Part shown: positions 8,166-18,828 of the stretch, in pieces
How the letters are laid out: every line of letters starts with the position of its first letter
Position numbering within the stretch: the first letter of the stretch is position 1
DNA from: Microbacterium hydrocarbonoxydans
GTDB taxonomy: Bacteria; Actinomycetota; Actinomycetes; Actinomycetales; Microbacteriaceae
Length of the DNA stretch: 64,000 nucleotides
Assembly (NCBI RefSeq): GCF_011752045.1
Contig: NZ_JAAKXW010000001.1
Coordinates: forward strand, 620,001-684,000
Direction of reading: 5' to 3'
Made by a program: the position numbers and the translations under genes
Notes under the pieces: generated by a model
The model's database searches: none
Seen by the model: only the letters and a program-made list of their open reading frames with translations
What the model was told of the DNA's origin: nothing

Positions 8166-8923
8166 TCGGGCACGACCTCGCGGCGCCGCTGCGTGGCCGG
8201 CGCGCCGTGATCACCGGAGCGGGCTCCGGCATCGGCCTCGCCTGTGCCAGGGCCCTCGCGGAGCGCGGCGCGCAGCTGGTGCTCGTCGGCCGCTCTTCCG
8301 TCCGGGGCGGTGCCGCGTGCTTGCGCGACGAGGGGCACGACGTCGAGGTCGTCGAGTGCGACCTCGCCGATGTCGACGCGGCGTACCGGGTGGGCGCGGA
8401 ACTGGCGGCACGCGGAGACATCGATCTCCTGGTGAACAACGCCGGCATCATCCATCGGGAGCCGGCGGTCGATCACGCTCGCAGCGATTGGCAGCGGGTA
8501 CTCGACGTCAACCTCAACTCGGGCTGGGCGCTCGCGCAGGCCCTCGGCGGCTCGATGGTCGAGCGGGGCTTCGGTCGGATCGTGACCATCGCGTCGCTGC
8601 TGTCGTTCCAGGGCGGCATCAACGTCGTCTCCTACGCCGCGAGCAAGCACGCCGTCGTCGGCATGACGAAGACCCTTGCGAACGAGTGGGCGCGCCACGG
8701 CGTGACGGTGAACTGCGTGGCTCCGGGTTACATCAGCACGGAGAACACCGCCCCTCTCCGTGCCGACGACTCCAGGGAACGGGAGATCCGGGAGCGGATC
8801 CCCGCCGGTCGCTGGGGGGAGCCGAGCGACATCGGCGGCGCCGTCGCCTTCCTCTGCGGTCCCGACGCCGCGTACATCAACGGTCACGTGCTGGTCGTCG
8901 ACGGAGGCTGGCTCGCACGCTGA
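8162..8923 (+). CDS. kduD: 2-dehydro-3-deoxy-D-gluconate 5-dehydrogenase (short-chain dehydrogenase)
   Basis: 253 residues of the classical SDR family: TGAGSGIG cofactor motif near residue 20, NNAG near 95, catalytic Ser (IASLLS), Tyr-x-x-x-Lys in SYAASKHA near 160, and GYISTENT near 195, a stretch typical of KduD. It reduces 2,5-diketo-3-deoxygluconate to 2-keto-3-deoxygluconate (KDG). GTG start overlaps the kduI stop. The genes that would finish the pathway, KDG kinase and KDPG aldolase, are not in the window. A different SDR specificity is possible, but the operon makes KduD the best call. Confidence 0.85.
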   Translation: MIGHDLAAPLRGRRAVITGAGSGIGLACARALAERGAQLVLVGRSSVRGGAACLRDEGHDVEVVECDLADVDAAYRVGAELAARGDIDLLVNNAGIIHREPAVDHARSDWQRVLDVNLNSGWALAQALGGSMVERGFGRIVTIASLLSFQGGINVVSYAASKHAVVGMTKTLANEWARHGVTVNCVAPGYISTENTAPLRADDSREREIRERIPAGRWGEPSDIGGAVAFLCGPDAAYINGHVLVVDGGWLAR

Positions 8924-8992
8924 TTCGCGCCGTCCGCGACGCGCACGGCCGGGTCACCGGAGCGCGAAGCACCCCACGACCGGGCGCACCGA

Positions 8993-9031
8993 CAGACGGC
9001 GCCGCACCTCGATGGGGTGCGGCGCCGTCTG
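8993..9031. terminator. Strong hairpin between convergent kduD and the GH85 gene
   Basis: Arms 8993-9008 and 9016-9031 (CAGACGGCGCCGCACC and its complement) form a perfect 16-bp stem with a 7-nt loop. No T-run on either side, as is common in high-GC actinobacteria. It would serve both convergent genes. Confidence 0.75.
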
Positions 9032-9043
9032 CGCGATGACGGG

Positions 9044-11149
9044 CTACGACCCGAGGGATGCCGTCGCCGGTGCGCTGCGGTGCGCGTCCGCACCGACCGC
9101 GACGAGCTGGAACCGCCGGCCGGCGGACAGGTCGACCGCCTCGGCGAAGAAGACGTCTCGGTGCACACGGCCGAGCCACGTGGTCGAACCGCTCCCGACC
9201 TGAAGGACGTCGTACCCGGCGGCATCCTGCTGCAGCTTCCATTCGAACGCGAGGTGCCGTCGGCCGCCGCCCGCCTCGCCGGCGTCGGTGACCGCGAACC
9301 CCGCCGGCTTCGCGGGCTTGAGCGGCTTGCCCGCTTCGCGCAGCGACACACGGCCCAGGCGTCCGTCGCCGCTGGTGCGGAGCGAGATGCGAGCGATCCG
9401 CCGGCCACGCACGGCGATGTCCGCACTCCACCGGGCCCAGGAGGTCTCGCCCGCGCGCTCGAGCGGATGCCATTCGATGCTCTCCGGCGACTCCTTCCAG
9501 GTGATCCCGAGCTCCGCCGCGCCGAGATCCTGCGCCCTGACATCGACCGCCATGTCGCCGGACGTCGTGAGGTCGGTCTTGAACAGGTGGAGCACGCCGT
9601 CACCGTGCAGCGCCAGGCTGTGGCCGCTGCCGTAGCTGACCGACTCGTCGAGGGCGACGGAGAGCCCGCCTTCCGTCCAGTACTGCCAGGTGAGGGCACG
9701 ATCAGCACAGCCCATGTTGTCCCAGCCGCCGTCGCGCACCTTCACGCCGTCGAGGAAGAACGCGGAGCCGACGCCGACGTTGAAGTCCGTCGTGATCGGA
9801 AGGTCTCCGTACGGGGAGCGCTCCGCGATCCAGTGTGCGATGCCGTCCCACTGCCGGTAGTTCAGCACGTCGGTACGGTACGGAGGCCTGCGCGGTTCGA
9901 GCCGTCCGGAGCTCGCCGGGTTCCCGGTCGGACCCGACCAGAACCTCTGCTCCAGATCCCTGCTCGCCGCGCGCCCCTCTGCAGTGGCCGTCTCGCCGCG
10001 CCAGGAGGCATCCATCCAGATCTGACTGTCGACGAACAGGGCCACGGACGTCGGAGCGGGGCGCCCCGGACCCGCCACGCTGCCGAAGTCCTCCTCGGGC
10101 CGGAATCCGCCCTTCTGATGCTCGACCCCTGCGAAGCCGACTCTGCGGGCGTCGTACCCGGCGGCGGCGGCCGCAGCGGCACTGGCCGTGAGATCAGGAT
10201 CGGCGCCTCCGTCCTCGGCCTGCCACCAGTAGTTCAGGAAGATGGAGTCGAACATCGGCGCATCCGCGGTGCCCAGCCACCGCAGGTTGTCAGCGCTGAG
10301 GCGATTCTCGTACGTGACGTATCCCTCGTCGAAGTTCGCCGAATCGTACCCCTGCAGGTAGAAGTCGGGATCGGCGCGCTTGATGTAGCGCAGGAAGTCT
10401 TTGAACCTCGTGATCTGCTCGGGCGTGACCGTGGCCTCCTGATTGATGAACAGGCCGTCGAACCCGAAATACCTCCGCACCTCGATCAGCTTGTCCGCCA
10501 CGGGGAACGATCCGTCGCCGCGCTGCACGAGGAACGCGTCGAAGTCGAGCGGACGCGGCCAGAACCATCCGCCGATGGACAGCGCGCCGTTCTTGTGCGC
10601 CGCCTCCGTCCACCCTGGATTCGGGATGTCGATGACGCCGTACGGTCGATCGGGCACGCGCTTGCCGTCCACGAGCTGGATGGGCTCGGAGCCCTTGACC
10701 TGCCCATGCCAGGTGCCCCAGATGTCGATGTAGGACCAGTAGCGCTGAGTGTAGACCTGGGCTTCCAGGCCGATCGGCTGATTGTGGCCCTCGTAGACGC
10801 TGCCGGCATCGTCGATGGTGAGCGTGGACAGCTGCACCTCGGGATCCAGGTCCGGGTGCGCCTGGGTGGCGGCGAACGGAGCGATGCGGGGAGCACGCGG
10901 GATCAGGCAGCGGAGATGACGCGCCCACGGGGTGCTGGCGGGATCGAATTCGAGCAGATCGTCGGCGGCCCATCCGAAGGTGTAGGGCCCCGGTGGAGTG
11001 CCTCCGGATGCCGGCACGGGGGCGGAGCTCGCCGCAGCCGGGACGCGAAGGCCACTCGCGTTCGCTGCGGCTGCGGGGCTGCCCACCAGCAGAGTGGCGA
11101 GCCCGACTCCGCCAACGGTCAGGAAGGTTCTGCGACTGATCTCGGTCAT
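9044..11149 (-). CDS. Tat-exported endo-beta-N-acetylglucosaminidase (GH85)
   Basis: 701 residues. A twin-arginine signal (SRRTFLTVGG, cleavage near AAAANA, residue 29) is followed by a GH85 barrel: WSYIDIWGTWHG near 140 and the catalytic segment GFDGLFINQE, where Asn236 and Glu238 match the Asn/Glu pair of the substrate-assisted GH85 mechanism. The last 230 residues are beta-rich accessory domains. GH85 enzymes cut between the two GlcNAc units of N-glycan cores. It is monocistronic, with its own promoter and an AGGAG site. A link to the neighbouring uronate operons is not evident, so its target may be high-mannose or fungal/plant glycoproteins. Confidence 0.88.
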   Translation of the reverse strand: MTEISRRTFLTVGGVGLATLLVGSPAAAANASGLRVPAAASSAPVPASGGTPPGPYTFGWAADDLLEFDPASTPWARHLRCLIPRAPRIAPFAATQAHPDLDPEVQLSTLTIDDAGSVYEGHNQPIGLEAQVYTQRYWSYIDIWGTWHGQVKGSEPIQLVDGKRVPDRPYGVIDIPNPGWTEAAHKNGALSIGGWFWPRPLDFDAFLVQRGDGSFPVADKLIEVRRYFGFDGLFINQEATVTPEQITRFKDFLRYIKRADPDFYLQGYDSANFDEGYVTYENRLSADNLRWLGTADAPMFDSIFLNYWWQAEDGGADPDLTASAAAAAAAGYDARRVGFAGVEHQKGGFRPEEDFGSVAGPGRPAPTSVALFVDSQIWMDASWRGETATAEGRAASRDLEQRFWSGPTGNPASSGRLEPRRPPYRTDVLNYRQWDGIAHWIAERSPYGDLPITTDFNVGVGSAFFLDGVKVRDGGWDNMGCADRALTWQYWTEGGLSVALDESVSYGSGHSLALHGDGVLHLFKTDLTTSGDMAVDVRAQDLGAAELGITWKESPESIEWHPLERAGETSWARWSADIAVRGRRIARISLRTSGDGRLGRVSLREAGKPLKPAKPAGFAVTDAGEAGGGRRHLAFEWKLQQDAAGYDVLQVGSGSTTWLGRVHRDVFFAEAVDLSAGRRFQLVAVGADAHRSAPATASLGS

Positions 11150-11238
11150 GATGCTCCTCGTCTGCGCTTCGTTGCGATCACGGCGGACCGAGGGAGGTGG
11201 ACTGTTCTTCGTCCTGCGGCGGACCGTCGTGGTCGTTA

Positions 11239-11266
11239 ACTATAGCGATTTAGCGAGGCGTGGCAA
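11239..11266 (-). promoter_or_regulatory. Promoter of the GH85 gene
   Basis: Reading leftward: -35 TTGCCA (11266-11261), 16-nt spacer, -10 TATAGT (11244-11239). This gives a leader of about 80 nt. The surrounding AT-rich patch stands out in this GC-rich region. Confidence 0.6.
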
Positions 11267-11321
11267 GGAAAGCCGGACATCGCTCCCGTGCGTCGGACCG
11301 ATGTCCCGCGGGCCGCGGGGG

Positions 11322-12875
11322 TCAGTTCTTGCCGAAGAGCTTCTGGATCTCGGCGAGGTCGGCCTCGCTCGGCGCCTTCTGGCCGCCGAGTCCGAAACCG
11401 GAGCCGGCCGGGTTCGCGCTGGGGGTGAGTCCGGCGTTCTGCGCCGCGCGCTTGGCGGGGTTCCCCGAGCGGGAAGCACCCTTCGACTTGCCCTTCTTGC
11501 CGCGCTTCGACGACGCGCCGGGCCGCCCCATGCCGGGCACCGGGCCCATTCCCGGGATGTTGGGGGTGCCGCCGCGGGCGACCGTCTTCATCATCTTCGC
11601 GGCCTGCTCGAAGCGCTGCACGAGCTGGTTCACGTCGGTGACCGTCATCCCCGAGCCGCGCGCGATGCGCAGGCGACGCGAGCCGTTGAGGATCTTCGGG
11701 TTGCGGCGCTCGCCGGGCGTCATCGAGCGGATGATCGCCTCGGTGCGGTCGATCTCGCGCTCGTCGAAGTCCTCGAGCTGCTGCTTCATCTGGCCCATGC
11801 CCGGGAGCATCCCGAGCATCTTCTTCATCGAGCCCATCTTCTTCATCTGCTGAAGCTGGTCGAGGAAGTCCTCGAGGGTGAAGGCCTCGTTCGCGAGCTT
11901 CTCGGCCATTTTCATGGCCTCTTCCTCGTCGAAGGCCTGCTGCGCCTGCTCGATGAGGGTGAGGATGTCGCCGAGATCGAGGATCCGGCTCGCCATGCGG
12001 TCCGGGTGGAACGGCTCGAGATCCTCGAGGCGCTCCCCTGTCGACGCGAAGATGATCGGGCGGCCGGTCACAGAGGCGACCGAGAGCGCCGCACCGCCGC
12101 GGGCGTCGCCGTCGAGCTTCGACAGGACGACCCCGGTGAAGTCGACGCCCTCCTGGAAGGCCTTGGCCGTGTTCACGGCATCCTGGCCGATCATGGCGTC
12201 GATGACGAACAGCACCTCGTCCGGGTCCGTCGCCCTGCGGATGTCGGCGGCCTGCTTCATCAGCTCGGCGTCGACGCCGAGACGCCCCGCGGTGTCGATG
12301 ATGACGACGTCGTGCTGGTGGCGTCGGGCGTGCTCGACGCCGTCCCGGGAGACCTTCACAGGATCCCCGACGCCGTTCCCGGGTTCGGGTGCGTAGACGG
12401 TGGCTCCCGCCTGCTCGGCGACCACCTGGAGCTGGTTCACGGCATTCGGGCGCTGGAGGTCGGCGGCCACGAGGAGCGGCGTGTGTCCCTCGCCCTCAAG
12501 CTGCTTCGCGAGCTTGCCGGCGAAGGTCGTCTTGCCGGAGCCCTGAAGACCCGCGAGCATGATGACCGTCGGTGCCGTCTTGGCGAACTGGAGCCGACGC
12601 TGCTCGCCGCCGAGGATCTTGATGAGCTCCTCGTTGACGATCTGCACGACCTGCTGCGCGGGGTTCAGCGCCTTGTTGACCTCGTCGCCGAGCGCGCGCT
12701 CGCGCACGCTCGCGGTGAACTCCTTGACGACGGAGAGGGCGACGTCGGCGTCCAGCAGTGCGCGACGGATCTCGCGCACGGTGCCGTCGACGTCGGCGGC
12801 GGTGAGCTTTCCCTTCGTGCGGAGGTTGCGGAAGGTCTCGGTGAGCCGATCGGAGAGCGTGCCAAACGTAGCCAT
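11322..12875 (-). CDS. ffh: Signal recognition particle protein Ffh (SRP54)
   Basis: 517 residues from MATFGTLSDRLTETF. N domain at 1-90, G domain with P-loop GLQGSGKTT near 108, DTAGR near 190 and TKLDGDARGG near 245, then a methionine-rich M domain (QQMKKMGSMKKMLGMLPGM) that binds SRP RNA and signal sequences, and a basic C-terminal tail. The start is fixed by the family N-terminus; longer in-frame readings extend into the thiC leader. A -10-like TAGAAT (12891-12886) lies 10 nt upstream, so the leader is only a few nt long. It partners FtsY, encoded at 17921-18793. Confidence 0.97.
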   Translation of the reverse strand: MATFGTLSDRLTETFRNLRTKGKLTAADVDGTVREIRRALLDADVALSVVKEFTASVRERALGDEVNKALNPAQQVVQIVNEELIKILGGEQRRLQFAKTAPTVIMLAGLQGSGKTTFAGKLAKQLEGEGHTPLLVAADLQRPNAVNQLQVVAEQAGATVYAPEPGNGVGDPVKVSRDGVEHARRHQHDVVIIDTAGRLGVDAELMKQAADIRRATDPDEVLFVIDAMIGQDAVNTAKAFQEGVDFTGVVLSKLDGDARGGAALSVASVTGRPIIFASTGERLEDLEPFHPDRMASRILDLGDILTLIEQAQQAFDEEEAMKMAEKLANEAFTLEDFLDQLQQMKKMGSMKKMLGMLPGMGQMKQQLEDFDEREIDRTEAIIRSMTPGERRNPKILNGSRRLRIARGSGMTVTDVNQLVQRFEQAAKMMKTVARGGTPNIPGMGPVPGMGRPGASSKRGKKGKSKGASRSGNPAKRAAQNAGLTPSANPAGSGFGLGGQKAPSEADLAEIQKLFGKN

Positions 12876-12966
12876 GGTGCTGTCGATTCTACGCGAGTCG
12901 ACCTGCGCGATTCGGCCTGCGCCGGGAGTCCGGCGCTCGTCCGAGACCGTGGTAGCTTTCCTCTGA

Positions 12967-14817
<1,851 letters not shown>

Positions 14818-14824
14818 GACACGG

Positions 14825-14850
14825 GCTCCGCGCCGAGAGCGGCGCGGAGC
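14825..14850. terminator. Hairpin after thiC
   Basis: Arms 14825-14834 and 14841-14850 (GCTCCGCGCC and complement) with a 6-nt loop, 8 nt after the thiC stop, followed on the + strand by TCCTCCTTCG. It can also serve the convergent tetR gene. Confidence 0.6.
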
Positions 14851-14936
14851 TCCTCCTTCGCCCGCTGATGGCGACCGCGAGCGGTGGATGCCGGGATGCC
14901 GAGAAGCTCGGCCGCCTGCACCGCCGAACGTCCGCG
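14826..14936 (-). pseudogene. Remnant of a sigma-70 region-4-like helix-turn-helix
   Basis: Immediately after the tetR stop, one frame shifted, the minus strand reads RGRSAVQAAELLGIPAS then TARGRHQRAKEELRAAL. This has the pattern of a sigma region 4 helix-turn-helix (A-A-E-L-L-G-I-P, then R-x-R-x-x-R-A-x-x-x-L-R). There is no start codon, no N-terminal domain and no in-frame stop before it runs antisense into thiC. It looks like the orphan C-terminus of a deleted regulator, now overlaid by the terminator. A chance reading of GC-rich DNA cannot be excluded. Confidence 0.35.
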
Positions 14937-14937
14937 A

Positions 14938-15519
14938 CTACGTCCAGCGCAGGTCGTCGATTCCGCGCAGTGCCTCGTCGAGGGTGCTCTCCGGCGGGCC
15001 GAACCCCGCACCCCGCTCCGCCCAGACACGGAGCGAGGAGAACAGGGCGGCGGCGTGCGCGGCCCCCACGATGTCCGCATGGATGACGCTCATGCCCGCC
15101 GCGCGCGCGGCCTCCGAGATCGCCGAGGCGAGTCTGACCTGACGCACCCCGGTATCCCGCACCAGTTCGTCGTCGAGGCCCATCGCCGTCCGGTTGCGCA
15201 GGGCGAGAGCCAGAGGATCGGGCGCGAAGTCCCGGACGATCGCGCGGAGGATGGCTCGGACGGTCCCCGCGTCGCCGTCCCGGCCGAGAGCGGTGAGAGC
15301 ATCCGCCGCCGTCGCGATCCGCGCGTCGAGCCCCGACCACAGCACATCGCTCTTCGACGAGAAGTAGTTGAAGAAGCTGGACCGGCTGACCCCCGCGCGC
15401 TGCGTGATGTCGGCGACCGAGGTCGCGTCGTAGCCGCGCTCGAGGAAGAGCTCGCACGCCGCCTCGGACAGCGTCTCCCGCGAGGACGCCTTGGGGCGGC
15501 CGGCTCTGCTCGTGCTCAT
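14938..15519 (-). CDS. TetR/AcrR-family transcriptional regulator
   Basis: 193 residues. The N-terminal helix-turn-helix is clear (LSEAACELFLERGYDATSVADITQRAGVSRSSFFNYFSSKSD, about 15-60). The C-terminal ligand domain is generic. It diverges from lipB-lipA across 98 bp that contain a 20-bp dyad (15574-15593), so it may regulate itself and possibly lipBA. The inducer is unknown. Confidence 0.85.
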   Translation of the reverse strand: MSTSRAGRPKASSRETLSEAACELFLERGYDATSVADITQRAGVSRSSFFNYFSSKSDVLWSGLDARIATAADALTALGRDGDAGTVRAILRAIVRDFAPDPLALALRNRTAMGLDDELVRDTGVRQVRLASAISEAARAAGMSVIHADIVGAAHAAALFSSLRVWAERGAGFGPPESTLDEALRGIDDLRWT

Positions 15520-15573
15520 CCCCTCACGGTACCGCGCCTCATCGGAAAGACCCGACGGCGGCCCTGACGGGGT

Positions 15574-15593
15574 ATTGTTATACGGCGTCCAAT
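15574..15593. promoter_or_regulatory. Dyad in the tetR/lipB gap, TetR operator candidate
   Basis: ATTG-N5-CG-N7... arranged so that ATTG (15574-15577), a central CG (15583-15584) and CAAT (15590-15593) are symmetric. It lies midway between divergent tetR and lipB and overlaps AT-rich -10-like strings (TATAAC leftward at 15581-15576). Only 10 of 20 positions are symmetric, so this is tentative. Confidence 0.3.
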
Positions 15594-15617
15594 TACTGAT
15601 TGAGAGGGCCTGCGAGC

Positions 15618-16271
15618 ATGCTCGACATCCTCAACGCCGGCATCGCACCGGCATTCGTCCCCTACACCGAAGGATGGGACCTGCAGCGCAGCATCCACGC
15701 AGAGGTGGTCGCCGGAACCCGGCCGGACACGCTGATCCTGCTGGAGCACGAGGCCGTCTACACGGCGGGCAAGCGCACCGAGCCGCATGAGCGACCACAG
15801 GACGGCACGCCGGTCATCGACGTGGACCGCGGCGGGAAGATCACCTGGCACGGCCCCGGACAGCTCGTCGGCTACCCGATCGTCCGGCTGCCGGAGCCGA
15901 TGGACGTCGTCGCGCACGTGCGCCGTCTGGAGCGGCTGCTCATCGATGTGCTCCGCCCGCTCGGCGTCGACGGGTATCAGGTCGAGGGGCGCAGCGGCGT
16001 CTGGGTCCGTCGCCCTCTCTCCGAGGACAAGGTCGCGGCGATCGGCGTGCGCGTGCAGCAGGGCGTCGCCATGCACGGCTTCGCGATCAACTGCAACAAC
16101 ACGCTGGCGGGCTTCCGCGGCATCATCCCCTGCGGGATCACGGATGCCGGCGTCACGACGGTGAGCGAGATCATCGGCGCCGACATCTCCCCCGCCGACA
16201 TCCTCGCCGGCGTGATCAACGCCTTCACCGACGAGTACGCATCCGCCGAGTACGCAGGAGCCCCCGCATGA
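15618..16271 (+). CDS. lipB: Octanoyl-[acyl carrier protein]:protein N-octanoyltransferase LipB
   Basis: 217 residues from ATG 15618 (GAGAGG 10 nt upstream; an in-frame TTG at 15600 would add six residues without a ribosome site). Family motifs: [20 protein letters not shown] near 70-87, the catalytic Lys138 in [13 protein letters not shown] and the acyl-thioester Cys172 in GIIPCGITD. It transfers octanoate from ACP to lipoyl domains, the first step of lipoate synthesis. The stop overlaps the lipA ATG, so the two are coupled. Confidence 0.96.
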   Translation: MLDILNAGIAPAFVPYTEGWDLQRSIHAEVVAGTRPDTLILLEHEAVYTAGKRTEPHERPQDGTPVIDVDRGGKITWHGPGQLVGYPIVRLPEPMDVVAHVRRLERLLIDVLRPLGVDGYQVEGRSGVWVRRPLSEDKVAAIGVRVQQGVAMHGFAINCNNTLAGFRGIIPCGITDAGVTTVSEIIGADISPADILAGVINAFTDEYASAEYAGAPA

Positions 16272-17257
16272 CCGCCGCACCCGAGGGACGCAAGCTCCTC
16301 CGCCTCGAGATCCGCAACGCCGAGACCCCCATCGAGCGCAAGCCGGAGTGGATCAAGACGAAGGCGAAGATGGGGCCGGAGTATACGGCCCTGCACTCGC
16401 TCGTGAAGAGCGAGGACCTGCACACGGTCTGCCAGGAGGCCGGCTGCCCGAACATCTTCGAGTGCTGGGAGGACCGCGAGGCGACCTTCCTCATCGGCGG
16501 CTCGCAGTGCACGCGCCGCTGCGACTTCTGCCAGATCGACACCGGCAAGCCCGCGGACTACGACACCGACGAGCCGCGCCGCGTGGCGGAGAGCGTCGTG
16601 CGGATGAACCTCCGCTACGCCACCGTCACCTGCGTCGCCCGCGACGACCTGCCCGACGGCGGCGCCTGGCTGAACGCCGAGACGGTCCGCCAGATCCACG
16701 CCATGAACCCCAACACGGGCGTCGAGCTGCTCGCCACCGACTTCAACGGCGACCCCGCGCTGCTCGGCGAGGTCTTCGAGGCCCGCCCCGAGGTCTTCGC
16801 GCACAACGTCGAGACGGTCCCGCGCATCTTCAAGCGCATCCGCCCGGCCTTCCGCTACGAGCGCTCCCTCGACGTGATCACGCAGGCTCGGGACGCCGGA
16901 CTCATCACCAAGTCCAACCTCATCCTCGGAATGGGCGAGGAGCCCGAGGAGGTCGTCCAGGCGCTGCACGACCTGCACGACGCGGGCTGCGACATCATCA
17001 CGATCACGCAGTATCTGCGCCCCTCCCCGCGCCACCTGCCCGTGGCGCGCTGGGTGAAGCCGGACGAGTTCGTCGAGTTCAAGGAGGAGGCCGAGCGCAT
17101 CGGCTTCCTCGGCGTGCTCGCCGGTCCCCTGGTGCGCTCGTCGTACCGTGCCGGACGCCTGTGGGCGCAGTCGATGATCTCCAAGGGACGTGAGATCCCG
17201 CCGCACCTCGCGCACATCGCGGAGAGCGCCGACCTGGGCTTCGCTCAGGCGGTCTGA
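16268..17257 (+). CDS. lipA: Lipoyl synthase LipA
   Basis: 329 residues. The auxiliary iron-sulfur cluster motif C-x4-C-x5-C is at Cys55, Cys60, Cys66, and the radical-SAM C-x3-C-x2-C at Cys81, Cys85, Cys88 (CTRRCDFC). The C-terminal RSSYRAG carries the conserved Ser cluster ligand. It inserts sulfur at C6 and C8 of octanoyl groups made by LipB. ATGA overlap with lipB, followed by a long hairpin. Confidence 0.97.
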   Translation: MTAAPEGRKLLRLEIRNAETPIERKPEWIKTKAKMGPEYTALHSLVKSEDLHTVCQEAGCPNIFECWEDREATFLIGGSQCTRRCDFCQIDTGKPADYDTDEPRRVAESVVRMNLRYATVTCVARDDLPDGGAWLNAETVRQIHAMNPNTGVELLATDFNGDPALLGEVFEARPEVFAHNVETVPRIFKRIRPAFRYERSLDVITQARDAGLITKSNLILGMGEEPEEVVQALHDLHDAGCDIITITQYLRPSPRHLPVARWVKPDEFVEFKEEAERIGFLGVLAGPLVRSSYRAGRLWAQSMISKGREIPPHLAHIAESADLGFAQAV

Positions 17258-17292
17258 GGCCGCTGCCCTGTTCGCGAGAACAGGCGATCGCA

Positions 17293-17331
17293 CGAGAACA
17301 GGCGGATCCGTCTCGGATCCGCCTGTTCTCG
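17293..17331. terminator. Bidirectional terminator after lipA
   Basis: Perfect 18-bp arms 17293-17310 and 17314-17331 with a 3-nt loop. The string GAGAACAGGCG of the left arm also occurs as a direct copy at about 17276-17286, so there are two direct and one inverted copies. Placed between convergent lipA and the DUF2004 gene. Confidence 0.8.
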
Positions 17332-17375
17332 CGTGTACGCCTGTTGTGGCGGGGCCGGATGCCGTGCCGGCGGGC

Positions 17376-17876
17376 TCAGTCGGCGCTCATCACCGACTGC
17401 ACGCCGCCGTCGGAACCGAGGTTCACGAGGAGGACGTCGTCGGTGGAGCCGGAGTCGAGCGCATACTCGAGCACCGCGAACGGCTCGGACCCGCCGTGCT
17501 CGTCGGCGAGGATCGTCATGCTCATCAGGCGCAGCGAGCGGATGATGTCCACCGCGGCGTCGCCGCTCACGTCGACGAGCACATCGGCGAGCTCGTCACC
17601 ATAGGCCTCCTGCTGCTGCAGGATGTACTCGGTCACCTCGCTGGTGCGGTCGTCCACTTCGGAGAGCATCCCGCGGCGCGCTGCGGCGTCGACGCTCTCG
17701 AGGCCGGAGATGAGGGATGCGGCGATGTCGAGGGCCTCTGGAGAGACGTCCTCCTGATCCGGAGCCGTGAGATCGACGGTGACGGCCTGGTCGCCGAGCT
17801 CGACCGTCTCAGACCAGAAGATCGACCCGTCGGGGCCCGACGAGAGGAGTCCGAAGTAGTCGTGTTCGATCGCCAT
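17376..17876 (-). CDS. DUF2004 domain protein
   Basis: 166 acidic residues with no signal peptide or membrane segment. MAIEHDYFGLL and SIFWSETVELGDQAVTVDLT followed by a helical middle and a C-terminal SDGGVQSVMSAD resemble the DUF2004 family. Function is unknown in the family. It stands alone between lipA (convergent) and ftsY (44 nt upstream, same strand), so it may be a downstream passenger of ftsY transcription. Confidence 0.65.
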   Translation of the reverse strand: MAIEHDYFGLLSSGPDGSIFWSETVELGDQAVTVDLTAPDQEDVSPEALDIAASLISGLESVDAAARRGMLSEVDDRTSEVTEYILQQQEAYGDELADVLVDVSGDAAVDIIRSLRLMSMTILADEHGGSEPFAVLEYALDSGSTDDVLLVNLGSDGGVQSVMSAD

Positions 17877-17920
17877 AACGCTATGAAACCAGCCTCTCGC
17901 CTGCTCCGGTAGTCCTGTCC

Positions 17921-18793
17921 TCAGCCGACCAGCGACCGCACGAAGACGTGGGGGGTGAAACCGGTCAGGTCGTCGATCCCCTCGCCCTGTCCGAGCAGCT
18001 TGACGGGGATGCCGGTGCGCTCCTGGACTGCGAGGACGAAGCCGCCCTTGGCGGATCCGTCGAGCTTCGTGAGCACGAGCCCGGTGACGCCGGCGTGCTC
18101 GAGGAAGGCCTCCGCCTGCATCACGCCGTTCTGCCCCGTGGTCGCATCGAGCACGAGCAGCACCTCGCTGATCGGCGCCTGCTTCTCGATGACGCGGCGG
18201 ATCTTGGACAGCTCATCCATCAGCCCGCCCTTGGTGTGCAGGCGCCCCGCGGTGTCGATGATCGCGATCTCGATGCCCTCGCGCTGGGCGTACTCGATGG
18301 TCTGGTACGCGACGGATGCCGGATCCTGGCCCTCCTGCTGGGGGCGGACGATCGCCGCTCCCCCGCGCTGGGCCCAGGTGGCGAGCTGGTCGACGGCGGC
18401 CGCACGGAAGGTGTCTGCGGCGCCGACCACGACGCTGCGCTGGTAGCCGCGGAGGAACTTCGTGAACTTCCCGATGGTCGTCGTCTTGCCGACGCCGTTC
18501 ACCCCGACGACGAGCACGACAGCGGGGCGCTCTGTGAGCTTCAGGGTGGTGTCGAACTTCGCGAAGTGCTCCTCGAGCGTCTCGCGGAGCATCCGCTGCA
18601 GGTCCTGCGGATCCGTCGTGCGGAACCGCTCCACCTTCTCGCGCAGCTCATCGACGATGCGCTCGCTGATGTCGGGGCCGAAGTCGGCGGTGATGAGCGC
18701 CGTCTCCAGGTCCTCCCACGTCGTCTCGTCGATCGTGGGCTTGACGAACATCCCGCGCAGCGCACGGGTGAGGGACCAGGACTTCTCCGCCAT
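17921..18793 (-). CDS. ftsY: SRP receptor GTPase FtsY
   Basis: 290 residues, an NG-domain-only form: it begins MAEKSWSLTRALRGMFVKP and lacks the acidic A domain found in enterobacterial FtsY. G motifs: GVNGVGKTTT near 95, AADTFRAAAVDQL near 127, DTAGR near 185 and TKLDGSAKGG near 245. It docks Ffh-ribosome complexes at the membrane. A -10 box 6 nt before the ATG and the absence of a ribosome site suggest a leaderless message. smc ends 36 nt upstream. Confidence 0.96.
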   Translation of the reverse strand: MAEKSWSLTRALRGMFVKPTIDETTWEDLETALITADFGPDISERIVDELREKVERFRTTDPQDLQRMLRETLEEHFAKFDTTLKLTERPAVVLVVGVNGVGKTTTIGKFTKFLRGYQRSVVVGAADTFRAAAVDQLATWAQRGGAAIVRPQQEGQDPASVAYQTIEYAQREGIEIAIIDTAGRLHTKGGLMDELSKIRRVIEKQAPISEVLLVLDATTGQNGVMQAEAFLEHAGVTGLVLTKLDGSAKGGFVLAVQERTGIPVKLLGQGEGIDDLTGFTPHVFVRSLVG

Positions 18794-18799
18794 GACACC

Positions 18800-18805
18800 A
18801 GCCTA
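18800..18805 (-). promoter_or_regulatory. Leaderless -10 box of ftsY
   Basis: TAGGCT on the minus strand, 6 nt before ATG 18793. This spacing puts the transcription start on the A of the start codon. No ribosome site precedes the gene. Confidence 0.5.
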
Positions 18806-18828
18806 CGGGCACCGGCCCGGCGCGCCTC

